DNA of 64,000 nt, from contig JADJTO010000006.1 in NCBI GenBank assembly GCA_016711105.1, positions 1-64,000 on the forward strand. The letters run 5' to 3'. Both the position numbers and the translations under genes were made by a program. The notes under the pieces were generated by a model. The model was given only the letters and a program-made list of their open reading frames with translations, ran no database searches and was not told where the DNA came from. Source of the DNA: Micropruina sp. GTDB lineage: Bacteria > Actinomycetota > Actinomycetes > Propionibacteriales > Propionibacteriaceae. Positions 16,600-25,826 of this stretch are shown here, one piece after another. Every line of letters begins with the position of its first letter. Position 1 is the first letter of the stretch.

Positions 16600-18516
16600 G
16601 TGCTTGCCTTCAACACCGATCCTCGCGTCCGGGTTCAGGACGACCTGTTCCTCCATGTCAACGGCCGCTGGCTGGAAAGCGCCGAGATCCCCGGCGACCG
16701 CTCGGCCACAGGCGCCTTCTACGAACTGCGGGACGAATCCGAAATCGCCGTCCGGGACATCGTCACCGGCCTCGCCGGCGCCGACCCCGACAGCGAGGCC
16801 GGGAAGGTGGAGCGGCTCTACGCCTCGTTCAGGGACGAGCCGACCATCGAGTCCCTCAGTGCCGCGCCACTAGCCCCCTACCTCGCCGAGATCGACGCCA
16901 TCGGCTCGATCGAGGAGTTCTTGGGCTACCTCGGCCGCAGCCTGCGCCGCGGGACCGGCAGCCTGCTGGCACTCGGCGTCGAGTCCGACCCGGGAGAGCC
17001 GACCCGCTACGCCCTGTTCGCCGAGCAGAGCGGCCTGGGCCTGCCGGACGAGGAGTACTACCGGCTGGAGAGCCACGCCAGCGTCCGCGACGACTACCAG
17101 GCCCACATCGGGCGCACGTTAGCCCTGGCCGGGCTGGACGCTCAGCGCGCCGGGGACATCGTGGAGTTGGAGCGGCAGATCGCGACCCATCACTGGGACA
17201 AGGTGAAGACCCGCGACCTCCGCGCGATGTACAACCCAACCACCCTGGAGGAGTACTCCGCCGGCGTGAATTGGCGGACGCTGTTCGAGGCGGCCGGCGT
17301 CGCGGACGTCCGCGACCTGGTCGATGCCCAGCCCTCCTTCGGCACCGGGCTCGGCAGCCTCCTCACCGAGGACCAGCTCGACAGTTGGCGTTGGTGGGCT
17401 CGCTGGCACCTGCTTTCCCGACTCTCGCCGTATCTGAGCTCAGCCTTCGTGGACGAGCGGTTCCACTTCTACGGCACCACCTTGGAGGGCATTCCGACCC
17501 TGAGGGAGCGTTGGAAGCGCGGCATCTCTCTGGTCGAAGGGGCGTTGGGCGAGGCGGTCGGCAAGCTGTACGTGGAGCGGCACTTCTCACCGCTGGCCAA
17601 GGAGCGGATGGACGTTCTGGTGGCCAACCTCGTCCGGGCCTATCGAGATTCGATTGGCGAACTGGACTGGATGACGCAGACCACCAAGGCCGAGGCTTTG
17701 ACCAAGCTGGACAAGTTCGTCCCCAAGATCGGCTTCCCTGACCTCTGGCGGGACTACTCGGCGCTGGAGATCAGCGCCGACGACCTGATCGGCAACGTGA
17801 TCCGCTCCAGTGAGTACCGGCACGCCGACGAGTGGTCGAAACTGGGTGGTCCGCTGCGGCGCTGGGAGTGGCTGATGACCCCGCAAACGGTCAACGCCTA
17901 CTATCACCCGCTGCGCAACGAGATTGTTTTCCCGGCCGCGATCCTGCGCCCGCCGTTCTTCGACGAACAGGCCGACGACGCGGTCAACTACGGCGCCATC
18001 GGCTCCGTGATCGGCCACGAGATCGGCCACGGCTTCGATGATCAGGGCTCCACCTGCGATGGTGACGGAGCGCTCCGCGATTGGTGGACGGCCGAGGACC
18101 GGACCGCCTTCGAGGCGCGCGCGGCCCTGCTGATCGATCAGTACAACGCCCTCGAACCGGTTCAAGCGCCGGGCAACCGGGTGAACGGTGCCCTGACCAT
18201 CGGCGAGAACATCGGCGACCTCGGCGGCCTCTCCATCGCCTACAAGGCCTGGCGGATCGCACTGGGCGACACCGAGCCGGAGCCGATCGACGGTTTGAGC
18301 GGCGCCCAACGGCTGTTCTTCGGCTGGGCTCGGGCCTGGCAGAGCAAGATCCGCACCCCGGCCCTGCTGACTCGCATGGCCACCGACCCGCACTCCCCGG
18401 ACGAGTTCCGCTGCAACCAGGTGGCGCGCAACATCCCGGCCTTTTACGAGGCCTTCGGCGTCAGCGAGACCGACCGGCTGTGGCTGCCCCCGGAGGAGCG
18501 AGTCAGGATCTGGTGA
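16600..18516 (+). CDS. M13 family zinc metallopeptidase (PepO/neprilysin-like)
   Basis: A 638-residue endopeptidase, full length for the M13 family. The zinc site is IGHEIGHGFDDQG (HExxH, about residues 472-476) with the third ligand in GENIGDLGGLS. The N-terminal part shows QDDLFLHVNGRWL, typical of the bacterial cytoplasmic members without a signal peptide, and none is seen. GTG 16600 is chosen because a TAGGGT -10 box lies 7 bases upstream. The open frame reaches 16570. It ends 7 bases before the convergent ABC ATPase. Confidence 0.93.
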   Translation: MLAFNTDPRVRVQDDLFLHVNGRWLESAEIPGDRSATGAFYELRDESEIAVRDIVTGLAGADPDSEAGKVERLYASFRDEPTIESLSAAPLAPYLAEIDAIGSIEEFLGYLGRSLRRGTGSLLALGVESDPGEPTRYALFAEQSGLGLPDEEYYRLESHASVRDDYQAHIGRTLALAGLDAQRAGDIVELERQIATHHWDKVKTRDLRAMYNPTTLEEYSAGVNWRTLFEAAGVADVRDLVDAQPSFGTGLGSLLTEDQLDSWRWWARWHLLSRLSPYLSSAFVDERFHFYGTTLEGIPTLRERWKRGISLVEGALGEAVGKLYVERHFSPLAKERMDVLVANLVRAYRDSIGELDWMTQTTKAEALTKLDKFVPKIGFPDLWRDYSALEISADDLIGNVIRSSEYRHADEWSKLGGPLRRWEWLMTPQTVNAYYHPLRNEIVFPAAILRPPFFDEQADDAVNYGAIGSVIGHEIGHGFDDQGSTCDGDGALRDWWTAEDRTAFEARAALLIDQYNALEPVQAPGNRVNGALTIGENIGDLGGLSIAYKAWRIALGDTEPEPIDGLSGAQRLFFGWARAWQSKIRTPALLTRMATDPHSPDEFRCNQVARNIPAFYEAFGVSETDRLWLPPEERVRIW

Positions 18517-18523
18517 GGCCGCC

Positions 18524-19168
18524 TTAACGGGCCCGAGCAACCACACGCCCGTCGACAATGGCGACCCGCCGGGTCGCGAGGGCGTCCACATCGTCGGGGT
18601 TATGGCTGCAGAAGACGATTGTCCGGCCCTGGTGGAGCAGGCTGCGCAAGAGTTCACGAACCCGGTCGACACTCGCCACGTCGAGGGCGTTGAAAGGCTC
18701 GTCCAGGAGAAGGACGTGCTGACGCTCCATGATTGCTTGCACGAGCGCCAGCTTCTGCTTCATGCCCAGCGAGTATTGGCCGACGCGCTGCTTCAGGGAC
18801 GGGTCGAGCCCAACCTGCTGCATGGTCTGGAGAATCTCGTCGCGACCCACGACTCCCCTGATCCGAGCCAGGTCACGCAGGTTCTCATACCCGGTGCGCA
18901 ACGCTTGGAAGCCTGGTCGGTCGATGATCACGCCGAACTCTTGCGGGAAGTTGTTGCCCTTGGCTTGATAGCGCGGATCGATCTGAACCTCCCCCGTGTC
19001 TGGGGTCAGCATCCGGCACATCAGCCGCAGCAGGACCGACTTGCCAGACCCGTTCGGGCCTCCGACCGACAGGCACTCACCCTCGAAGACCTCCACGTCG
19101 ACGTTCGACAGGACGCGCGTGCCGCGAAAGCTCTTCGATACTCCGGCCACACTGATGATGCCGTTCAT
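18524..19168 (-). CDS. ABC transporter ATP-binding protein of the secreted-protein cassette
   Basis: A 214-residue ATPase. Walker A is GPNGSGKS (about residues 38-45), the signature is YSLGMKQKLALV and Walker B is VLLLDEPFNALD, with the H-loop in FCSHNPDD. ATG 19168 has AAAGGAACC upstream and overlaps the stop of the membrane-protein gene before it (ATGA). It resembles the ATPases of ABC-2 or antibiotic-type exporters. The two polytopic proteins and the small secreted protein upstream on the same strand are its likely partners. Substrate unknown. Confidence 0.9.
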   Translation of the reverse strand: MNGIISVAGVSKSFRGTRVLSNVDVEVFEGECLSVGGPNGSGKSVLLRLMCRMLTPDTGEVQIDPRYQAKGNNFPQEFGVIIDRPGFQALRTGYENLRDLARIRGVVGRDEILQTMQQVGLDPSLKQRVGQYSLGMKQKLALVQAIMERQHVLLLDEPFNALDVASVDRVRELLRSLLHQGRTIVFCSHNPDDVDALATRRVAIVDGRVVARAR

Positions 19169-20603
19169 TGGGCAAGGTTCCTTTCGGTGAGAAAGCCACA
19201 CTTCTTGGACGTGATGGTGCCCGTCGCCACGGCCAGGAGGACCAGCCCGCTGAGCAGGGCCGGCGTTGACGCGTGCGGATCGCGACCTTCCACGAGCAAG
19301 CCGACTCCGACCGCGACCAGCGGCGATCCGGGAAGGACCCACCCTGCGGCGAACAGCGCCCCAGGCCGGCCAACCCACCCCACGGGGCTCCAGCCAGCCA
19401 CCGGCAGGCCGTGACGAAGCCGAGGAAGCACCAGCCCTGCAGCAGTCCGTTCACCACGACGTGGTACGACACTGCCCCCGGACTCACGGCCGGCACCTGC
19501 TCGCCGGGGGGCAACTCAGGAAACCGAAGGAGCAGAAGGCCAGCGCTGAGGGTGACCACGGCCGCCAGGTATGCCGGAAAGAGCAGCAGTGGCCTCGCGA
19601 TCGCCCGCCAGTACCAGCGACCGGCGGTTCCCGAGCGAATCATTTCAGCATTCATCCCTTCATAGCGCTCCTCACCTTGAGTCAGGGCAAGCCAACTCGG
19701 AGCCAGCACGACGATTGCCACGAACAGTTGGTCGATGATCGTGCCGCCGCTTCCGTAGAACGCCGCGAGCAGCGCGTGGTCGCGGTCGTCCCACTCCCCC
19801 AGGGTCAGCCTCAAGGTGATCATCAGCCCGATCCCCACCATGGCAACCCACGCGCCGCGGAACCGCAGGCGCCCACCATGTCGCGCCTGAAGCACCCACA
19901 CCGACAGGAGGACGAGCGTCGCACTGACAGCAGTGGGTACCAGCAACGCGAGGCTTGTGGAGCCGTAGTGCTCTATCGAGGCCAGCGGTTGGATGCCGTA
20001 GCCGAGATTGAGCGGGGCAAAGCGGAACGGGGATCCCGAGCCGACAATCGCCAGCGCGAAGATCAGGACAGCCGTGATCAGGGCACCCGTTCGCCCCCCG
20101 GCCAGGGCTGCAACCAGCACCAAGACGCCTAGCAGGCTGAGGTTGATGGCGACCGAACAGACCATCGCGCCAGCAAGCAGGATGTCCGACCAAGTGCCGA
20201 CAAGGCTGGCCGGCGCATCCCGCCACACCTCCGCGGGAAAAGCACCGAGACCGACCGCCGCGGCCGGGCCCAGCAAACAGGCGAAGAGCGCCAGCGCCCT
20301 ACCGGCGGACTCAACAGCCGCGTGCCTCAACCAGCTGCGGAACGAGCCGAGGCGCGTCACCAGCAGCGGGTCCCCGAGCCTCCTCGCATCGCCTGCCACC
20401 CAGACCAGAAACAGCGGCAGGATCAGGAATAGCAGCAGGCGCCAGCTGAGCCCGGTATCGATCATCACCTCGGCTAGGGAGGCTTTCCCCAGCTCCGTCG
20501 ACATCGCTAGCTCCTCCCGCGCAAAGAGATCCAGCAGCGAGATCACTGCCAGCACGACCAGTTGCCACCAGCGCCAGGCGACCCGCACAGTGGCTGTGGT
20601 CAC
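19165..20603 (-). pseudogene. Polytopic membrane protein (putative ABC permease) with one frameshift
   Basis: About 479 residues after correction, with roughly 12 hydrophobic segments, beginning VRVAWRWWQLVVLAV. The open frame leaves the membrane-protein pattern after WLAGAPWGGLAGLG. One missing base in the C4 run at 19359-19362 restores ALFAAGWVLPGSPLVAVGVG and a stop at 19165-19167 that overlaps the ATPase start. GTG 20603 overlaps the upstream gene's stop. No family is recognised. Its loop pattern near residues 70-110 resembles that of the next membrane protein, so the two may be distant paralogues forming a heterodimeric permease (inference). Confidence 0.7.
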
Positions 20604-21420
20604 TGCAGTTGCGGGAGGGTGGGAGCCTTTGCCAGCGTGAAACCCGTGACGAGCACCACCACCAGGGACAACCCCCCCCCAGGGGGTAGAGGAGATTGGT
20701 CAACGGCAGTTGCGTGAGGTTGAACGGGAAGGCCAAGAGGACGGAGTACGCCTCCAGCCACGTGACGGCCAGTGCGAACCCGGCCGCAAGGTAGGCGATC
20801 CAGGGAAGCGTCAGCGCCAGAACCCGGTTTCGCACCAGGACGAGGGCGCACATGGTCAGCGTGGAGTACAACGCGGCGTTCACGGCGAGCCAGACGGCGT
20901 AGGCCAGCACCGGCGCCCACGCACCGAAGACCAGAAGCTGACTGAAGGTGTCAATCCCCCTTTGACCCTCAGCGACGGCTGCAGGGGTGTCCCAACCGAA
21001 GCCTTCGACATCGTAGACGGGGTCACCCCACAGCACGAACAGCTGGGGGATCAGCGCCACGACAAGGAACGTGGCAAAGGTCGACAGTGCGTTTCGATGT
21101 AGTCGGTCGACCAGGCTTCGCCGGAGGCTTTGCCGCACGCGGGTGTACACCAGGTATCGGTGACTGATCTCACCACTGAACCGCACGGCATAGGGCAGAG
21201 CAGCTGCCAGCGGAAGGAGGAGCGGTAAAAAGCTTCCTCTGCCAATGAGGTAGGTGTAGAAGTCAAAGTCCCCACCAACACTAAACCAAGCCCGATTCTC
21301 GTAGTTCTGGAACGCGGGAAGAAGCGAAAAGACGACGATCACGGTGAGCGGGCCCAACCATTGCTGCCAGTGGCAGAGGTGACGCCCGAAGGCACCCGGG
21401 GCCGCTTCGTGCACTAGCAA
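20600..21420 (-). pseudogene. Second polytopic membrane protein of the cassette, frameshifted in a 9-base homopolymer
   Basis: About 273 residues after correction, with 6 or so hydrophobic segments, beginning with WLGPLTVIVVFSLLPAF. The frame breaks in a run of nine C at 20672-20680 (nine G on the coding strand). Ten G would join TNLLYPLGGG to LSLVVVLVTGFTLAKAP and the stop at 20600-20602. TTG 21420 and GTG 21414 are both possible starts. The cytoplasmic loop SHRYLVYTRVRQSLRRSL is strongly basic. Family unknown. With its neighbour and the ATPase it probably forms one ABC exporter or immunity pump. Confidence 0.65.
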
Positions 21421-21425
21421 GGCCG

Positions 21426-21824
21426 TCAGCCCTTATCTGCACGCCATTTACCGGAGACTTGAACATTGACGAACGCGAAGCCATCCGTGAACTTTAGTCG
21501 AACCACATTGTCACTATGCACTACATTGCGCAACAATCTACGCGTTCCATCGTCAATTTCCTTGGTCTCACTGACACACCAACCAGAGTTGGTCGGCACC
21601 AAGCACACGTTAGCAACATAGTTGCCCCCGACAGTCCCGGAGGCGACCTCGGCGTCTCGATCGGTAGCATCCTTTATTTGAGTGCCGGAGTACGCAGCGC
21701 TGCCATACTTGCCGATCGTGGTGTTGTAGCTGGAATACCAAGTACTCGCTTGCGCAAGCGAGGCGGCGCCGAAAAGCACAATACTCGTCGCGCTGACAGC
21801 ACACAGGGCTCGAAAGGATTTCAT
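21426..21824 (-). CDS. Small secreted protein of unknown function, first gene of the ABC cassette
   Basis: A 132-residue protein with a clear Sec signal peptide: MKSFR, a hydrophobic stretch CAVSATSIVLFGAASL, then AQA before STWYSSY. The mature part (about 105 residues) is rich in Gly, Ser, Tyr, Thr and Val, with one Cys pair (VCLVPTNSGWC) that could form a disulfide. No family is recognised. ATG 21824 is chosen over an upstream ATG because it begins the signal peptide and AGGAG lies 6 bases upstream. Base composition is visibly lower in GC than in neighbouring genes, hinting at transfer. Position ahead of two membrane proteins and an ABC ATPase recalls bacteriocin loci such as lactococcin 972, though that motif is not evident. 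Confidence 0.75.
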   Translation of the reverse strand: MKSFRALCAVSATSIVLFGAASLAQASTWYSSYNTTIGKYGSAAYSGTQIKDATDRDAEVASGTVGGNYVANVCLVPTNSGWCVSETKEIDDGTRRLLRNVVHSDNVVRLKFTDGFAFVNVQVSGKWRADKG

Positions 21825-21872
21825 GGACGCTCCTATTGATCCGCCAGTGGAGGTGCACACGCGGGGGGGGGA

Positions 21873-21878
21873 TTTATA
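21873..21878 (-). promoter_or_regulatory. -10 box TATAAA for the secreted-protein cassette
   Basis: On the minus strand TATAAA lies about 48 bases upstream of ATG 21824, in an AT-rich patch unusual for this window, leaving a 5' leader with AGGAG before the start. No convincing -35 was seen. Confidence 0.4.
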
Positions 21879-21980
21879 TTCTGACGCTAGCCGACGACAC
21901 GCCACTAGCACGTCATTTAGTCGCAGTCAAACATCCAGATTCCAGCAGCTGAACATCATCACCACCGGGGCACCCACTGG

Positions 21981-21997
21981 CCATCGCAGCGCGATGG
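21981..21997. terminator. Hairpin in the pdxT / secreted-protein intergenic region
   Basis: CCATCGC and GCGATGG form a perfect 7-bp stem with a 3-base loop. Outer complementary segments at about 21971-21980 and 22028-22039 could extend it with an internal loop. It lies downstream of pdxT on the minus strand and upstream of the secreted-protein promoter. No U-tract follows, so termination is only a possibility. The rest of 21825-22064 holds no gene. Confidence 0.3.
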
Positions 21998-22064
21998 AGC
22001 CACGACGCAGGCACGCCCACGAAACACCCAGTGGGGGTGGCGGACCAGTCTTGACAAAAAATGC

Positions 22065-22649
22065 CTAGACGAAGCGCAGTAACCGCTCGTGGAATAGTGT
22101 CTCGCCGCACAGTTCGGGATGAAAGGCCAACCCGATGATGGCGCCCTGGACGACCCCCACCACGGCGTCGCGGTAGCGGGCGATCACCTCAACGCCGGGG
22201 CCGTGAGATTCAACGCTGGGTGCTCGGATGAAGGCCACCCGCGCCTCCCCCCAGGCGGTGGGCAGGGTCACCTCGGCCGAATCGACCTGACGTCCGAACG
22301 CGTTGCGATGAACCGTGACGTCCAGCACTCCCAACGAACCCTGCCCGGGAGCCGGGTCGGCGATCCCGGAGCTCAGCTGGATCAGGCCGGCGCAGGTGCC
22401 TAGGGCCGGCAGGCCGGAGGCGATCGCCTGCCCCAGGGGCTCGCCCAGGCCGAACAGCCGGAGCAGCCGGTCGATCGTCGATGACTCTCCGCCAGGGAGC
22501 ACCACCGCATCGACCCGCAGGCCGTCCGGGCCGATCAGGTCTTCGGGGCGACGCAGCAGGGTGGTCGCCACGCCCATGCCGGCCAACAGGTCGACATGTT
22601 CACGGACGCCACCCTGCAGCGCGACAATCCCGACGGTCCGACCGCTCAC
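22065..22649 (-). CDS. pdxT: Pyridoxal 5'-phosphate synthase glutaminase subunit
   Basis: A 194-residue class I glutaminase that supplies ammonia to PdxS. The catalytic Cys is in LGTCAGLI, and the His-Glu pair in FHPEL completes the triad. LPGGESSTIDRLL is the usual oxyanion-hole region. The start overlaps the pdxS stop by 4 bases. Confidence 0.96.
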   Translation of the reverse strand: MSGRTVGIVALQGGVREHVDLLAGMGVATTLLRRPEDLIGPDGLRVDAVVLPGGESSTIDRLLRLFGLGEPLGQAIASGLPALGTCAGLIQLSSGIADPAPGQGSLGVLDVTVHRNAFGRQVDSAEVTLPTAWGEARVAFIRAPSVESHGPGVEVIARYRDAVVGVVQGAIIGLAFHPELCGETLFHERLLRFV

Positions 22650-23551
22650 CAGCCGCGCTCAGCGAGGCGGTGCGGAGCCGCCAGGTCGGCCACGTTGATG
22701 CCGACCATCGCCTCACCCAGACCACGGGACACCTCGGTGATGGTGGCAGGATCGTTGTACAGGGCGGTCGCCTTGACGATCGCTGCCGCGCGGGCAGCCG
22801 GGTCACCGGACTTGAAGATGCCGGAGCCGACGAAGACGCCGTCTGCCCCCAGTTGCATCATCATCGCCGCGTCGGCCGGGGTGGCCACGCCGCCGGCGAC
22901 GAAGAGCACCACCGGGAGTTCGCCGCGCTCGGCCACCTCACGGACCAGTTCGTAGGGGGCGCGCAGTTCCTTGGCCGCCACGTAGAGCTCGTCGGGATTG
23001 CTCGCCAGAGTGGCCTGCAGACCGGCGATCTCGCGTCGGATCGTCCGGATGTGCTTGGTCGCCTCCGAGACGTCGCCGGTACCGGCTTCGCCCTTGGAGC
23101 GGATCATCGCCGCACCCTCGGTGATCCGGCGCAGAGCCTCGCCCAGATTGGTCGCCCCGCAGACGAATGGCACCGTGAAGCCGTGCTTGTCGATGTGGTT
23201 GACGTAGTCAGCCGGGGAGAGCACTTCGGATTCGTCGATGTAGTCGACCCCCAGGTGCTGCAGGATCTGCGCTTCCACGAAGTGACCGATCCGGGCCTTG
23301 GCCATCACGGGGATCGACACCGCGTCGATGATCCCCTGGATCAGGTCGGGATCGCTCATTCGCGCCACCCCACCCTGAGCCCGAATGTCCGCCGGAACCC
23401 GCTCCAGCGCCATCACCGCGATCGCGCCGGCGTCCTCAGCGATGCGCGCCTGCTCGGCGTCGACCACGTCCATGATCACACCGCCCTTGAGCATGTCGGC
23501 GAGGCCCCGCTTGACCAAGCGGGTTCCGGTAGTTGTCGTAGAAGTCGTCAT
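22646..23551 (-). CDS. pdxS: Pyridoxal 5'-phosphate synthase lyase subunit
   Basis: A 301-residue beta/alpha-barrel enzyme making PLP from ribose 5-phosphate, glyceraldehyde 3-phosphate and ammonia. Highly conserved blocks are MLKGGVIMDVV, ALERVPADIRA, IPVMAKARIGHFVEAQ and the phosphate-binding GADGVFVGSGIFKS. ATG 23551 follows an AGGGTGG ribosome-binding site; the upstream in-frame ATG at 23587 lies in the control region and is rejected. Divergent from the MocR regulator. Confidence 0.97.
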   Translation of the reverse strand: MTTSTTTTGTRLVKRGLADMLKGGVIMDVVDAEQARIAEDAGAIAVMALERVPADIRAQGGVARMSDPDLIQGIIDAVSIPVMAKARIGHFVEAQILQHLGVDYIDESEVLSPADYVNHIDKHGFTVPFVCGATNLGEALRRITEGAAMIRSKGEAGTGDVSEATKHIRTIRREIAGLQATLASNPDELYVAAKELRAPYELVREVAERGELPVVLFVAGGVATPADAAMMMQLGADGVFVGSGIFKSGDPAARAAAIVKATALYNDPATITEVSRGLGEAMVGINVADLAAPHRLAERGW

Positions 23552-23572
23552 GTAACCACCCTGGCAAACCGA

Positions 23573-23583
23573 AGTGGTCCACT
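23573..23583. promoter_or_regulatory. Candidate PdxR operator AGTGGTCCACT
   Basis: A perfect 5-1-5 inverted repeat lies in the 86-base divergent space between pdxS and pdxR. With its flanking base it resembles the Corynebacterium PdxR motif AAAGTGGW(T)CTA as I recall it. A weaker copy on the minus strand (AGTGGCTCAGTG, plus-strand 23609-23620 region) sits nearer pdxR. Two sites would suit both activation of pdxST and autoregulation. Confidence 0.45.
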
Positions 23584-23624
23584 GCAAGAACCAGATTCGC
23601 GCATCTGCACTGAGCCACTCCGCC

Positions 23625-23630
23625 TAGACT
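23625..23630 (+). promoter_or_regulatory. -10 box TAGACT, leaderless start of pdxR
   Basis: TAGACT ends 7 bases before ATG 23638 with no ribosome-binding site between. Confidence 0.4.
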
Positions 23631-23637
23631 GGCCCTC

Positions 23638-25056
23638 ATGCGCACCGCCCCCGAGGTCACCCTCGGCCTCACCGTCTCTCGGCAGGATCCGCGCGCGCTA
23701 CCGCGGCAGATCAGTGACGAGCTACGCCACCTGGTCGCCACGCGCGTCCTTCGCCCCGGTGAGCCGCTGCCTTCCAGCCGGGCTTTGGCGCACCACCTCA
23801 AGGTGTCCCGCGGCACCGTCCTGGCCGCCTACGATCAACTGCTCGCCGAGGGCTACCTGCGGGCTGCGGGGGGCAGCCGGACGGTGGTCAACCCGGCGCT
23901 GGACGCCGCCCATCCCGCGATCAGAGTCGAGAAGACCCGACCCAAGGAGCACCGCCCGACCCCGGGAGAAGCCCCGATCGATCTCCGCCCCGGGCGACCC
24001 AACGTGGACCGGATCGCGGGCGCCCAATGGCGGGCAGCCTGGCGCAAGGCGGCCGCCACAAGCTTCGACAGCGCACCCAGCGACGCCGGGTTGCCTCGGC
24101 TCCGCAACGCCGTGGCCGACCACCTGCGACGGATGCGGGGGGTGGTCAGGCCCGCCGATCAGATCGTGATCACCTCCGGGGGCCGAGAGGGCCTGGCCCT
24201 GCTGCTTATCGCCCTGGCCGAGGCTGGACGTCCGCTGAAGGTCGGGGTGGAGGACCCGGGATTCCCCTCGCTGCGGTTGGTGCCGCAGCGGCTGGGTGCT
24301 CAGGTGATGCCGCTGACCACCGATGACCTGGGCTTGGTCACCGACAACCTGCCCACCGGCGAGCACGCGCCCCAGCTGATCGTGGCCACGCCCTCCCACC
24401 AATACCCGTTGGGCGGGTCCCTGCCGATCGGGCGACGCCTGGCCTTGCTCGAGTGGGCCGGGGCCAGCTCCGGCCTGATCGTCGAGGACGACTACGACTC
24501 CGAGCTCCGCTACTCCTCCTCCCCACTGCCCGCGCTGGCCAGCCTGGATCACCCGCAGGAGGGGCGGGTGATCACGCTGGGCACCTTCGCCAAGACCGTC
24601 AGCCCCGGGCTGGGGGTCGGCTATCTCGCCGCCGCGCCGCGCGTGATCGATCGCCTGCTGGCCGTCCGAGCCGATCTGGGCCAGCCGGTGTCCTTGGTGG
24701 CTCAACGAGCCATGGCCGAGTACCTGGACAGCGGGGAGTTACGCCGCCACACCCAGCGGATGCGGCATCTCTATCGGCGACGTCGAGGGCTCGTCGTGGC
24801 TGCGTTCGCCGGCCTGCCCGGGGTGCGGGTCTACCCGATGGACGGTGGGCTACACGCGGTCGTGGAGATCACCGGTGCCGAAGCCCCCCTGCTCGCCGCG
24901 GCCCTTCGGCGTGGCGTCGCCGTCAGCGGGCTGTCGCACTATTGGGGAAAGGCGACTGACGGACGTTCGGGGATCGTGTTCGGGTTCGGCGGAGTCTCTG
25001 ACCAGAACCTCGCCGCAGGGCTGGCCGTGCTGCGCTCGGTCTGCGCTGAGGCGTAA
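23638..25056 (+). CDS. pdxR: MocR/PdxR-type GntR transcriptional regulator with aminotransferase-like domain
   Basis: A 472-residue regulator. The N-terminal GntR winged helix is LPSSRALAHHLKVSRGTVLA (residues about 42-61). The rest is a fold-type I aminotransferase domain with the PLP-binding Lys in GTFAKTVSPGLG and the VEDDYDSELRY segment. PdxR proteins sense PLP and control pdxST. The divergent arrangement with pdxST and the inverted repeat between them support that role here. Confidence 0.93.
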   Translation: MRTAPEVTLGLTVSRQDPRALPRQISDELRHLVATRVLRPGEPLPSSRALAHHLKVSRGTVLAAYDQLLAEGYLRAAGGSRTVVNPALDAAHPAIRVEKTRPKEHRPTPGEAPIDLRPGRPNVDRIAGAQWRAAWRKAAATSFDSAPSDAGLPRLRNAVADHLRRMRGVVRPADQIVITSGGREGLALLLIALAEAGRPLKVGVEDPGFPSLRLVPQRLGAQVMPLTTDDLGLVTDNLPTGEHAPQLIVATPSHQYPLGGSLPIGRRLALLEWAGASSGLIVEDDYDSELRYSSSPLPALASLDHPQEGRVITLGTFAKTVSPGLGVGYLAAAPRVIDRLLAVRADLGQPVSLVAQRAMAEYLDSGELRRHTQRMRHLYRRRRGLVVAAFAGLPGVRVYPMDGGLHAVVEITGAEAPLLAAALRRGVAVSGLSHYWGKATDGRSGIVFGFGGVSDQNLAAGLAVLRSVCAEA

Positions 25057-25101
25057 GCAGCTGGTAAGCGGCGGACCGATCGTCCGGGGCGCCGGGTCGC
25101 C

Positions 25102-25107
25102 TAGAGT
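25102..25107 (+). promoter_or_regulatory. -10 box TAGAGT, leaderless start of the response regulator
   Basis: TAGAGT ends 6 bases before GTG 25114. No ribosome-binding site is seen. Confidence 0.4.
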
Positions 25108-25113
25108 TCAGCA

Positions 25114-25826
25114 GTGGGCCGAATCCTGGTAGTCGACGACGACCGAACGGTGCGCGAAATCGTCGTGCGCTACCTGAACGCGGCCGGCTTCGAGACCCGC
25201 GAGGCGGCCGACGGTCCCAGCGCCCTGCTGATGGCGCGTGAAGAGGCGCCCGCCTTGGTCATTCTCGACCTCACCCTGCCGGGGCTGGACGGCCTCGAGG
25301 TGTTCCGCCGGTTGCGCCAGGAACGCGGCGAGACTGCCGTGATCATGCTCACTGCCCGCGCCGAGGAGCCGGACCGCATCCTGGGCTTCGAGGTCGGCGC
25401 CGACGACTACGTGGCCAAGCCTTTCAGCCCGCGGGAGTTGGTGTTGCGGGTCCGCTCCCTGTTGCGCCGCGCCGCCGAGCCGGCCGCCGGACCCTCCCCG
25501 GAACCGGTCAGGCAGCTGAGCGATGACGACCTGACACTCGATCCGATCTCGCGCCGGGTGACGCTCGCGGGGGTTCCGCTGACCCTCACCGGGCGAGAGT
25601 TCGACCTGCTGGCGCACTTCATGACGTACCCCGGTGTGGCCTTCTCCCGCGAGACCCTGATGCGTTCGGTGTGGGGCTGGGAGTTCGGCGACTCCTCCAC
25701 CGTCACCGTGCATGTCCGGAGATTGCGGGAGAAGGTGGAGCGGGACGCCGCGACGCCCCAACGGATCGTCACGGTGTGGGGCGTCGGCTACCGCTGGGAC
25801 GGGGTCGGCGGGGGGGTGCGGGATGA
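25114..25826 (+). pseudogene. OmpR-family response regulator, stop codon lost by a frameshift in a G run
   Basis: Receiver domain: GRILVVDDDR, phosphoacceptor Asp in LVILDLTLPG, Thr in MLTARAEE and Lys in VAKPFSPREL. The winged-helix domain ends TVWGVGYRWDG. The open frame then overruns 440 bases into the kinase gene with no homology. Adding one G to the G7 run at 25810-25816 would give a short Gly-rich tail and a TGA at 25824-25826 overlapping the kinase ATG. The natural protein is thus about 237 residues. The loss is probably a homopolymer error. Target genes are unknown. Confidence 0.85.

Noticed and set aside
21426..21824. Calling the small secreted protein a lactococcin 972 bacteriocin
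   Set aside because: The cassette layout is similar, but I cannot see the family's repeated Trp/Tyr/Gly pattern; kept as an unknown secreted protein.
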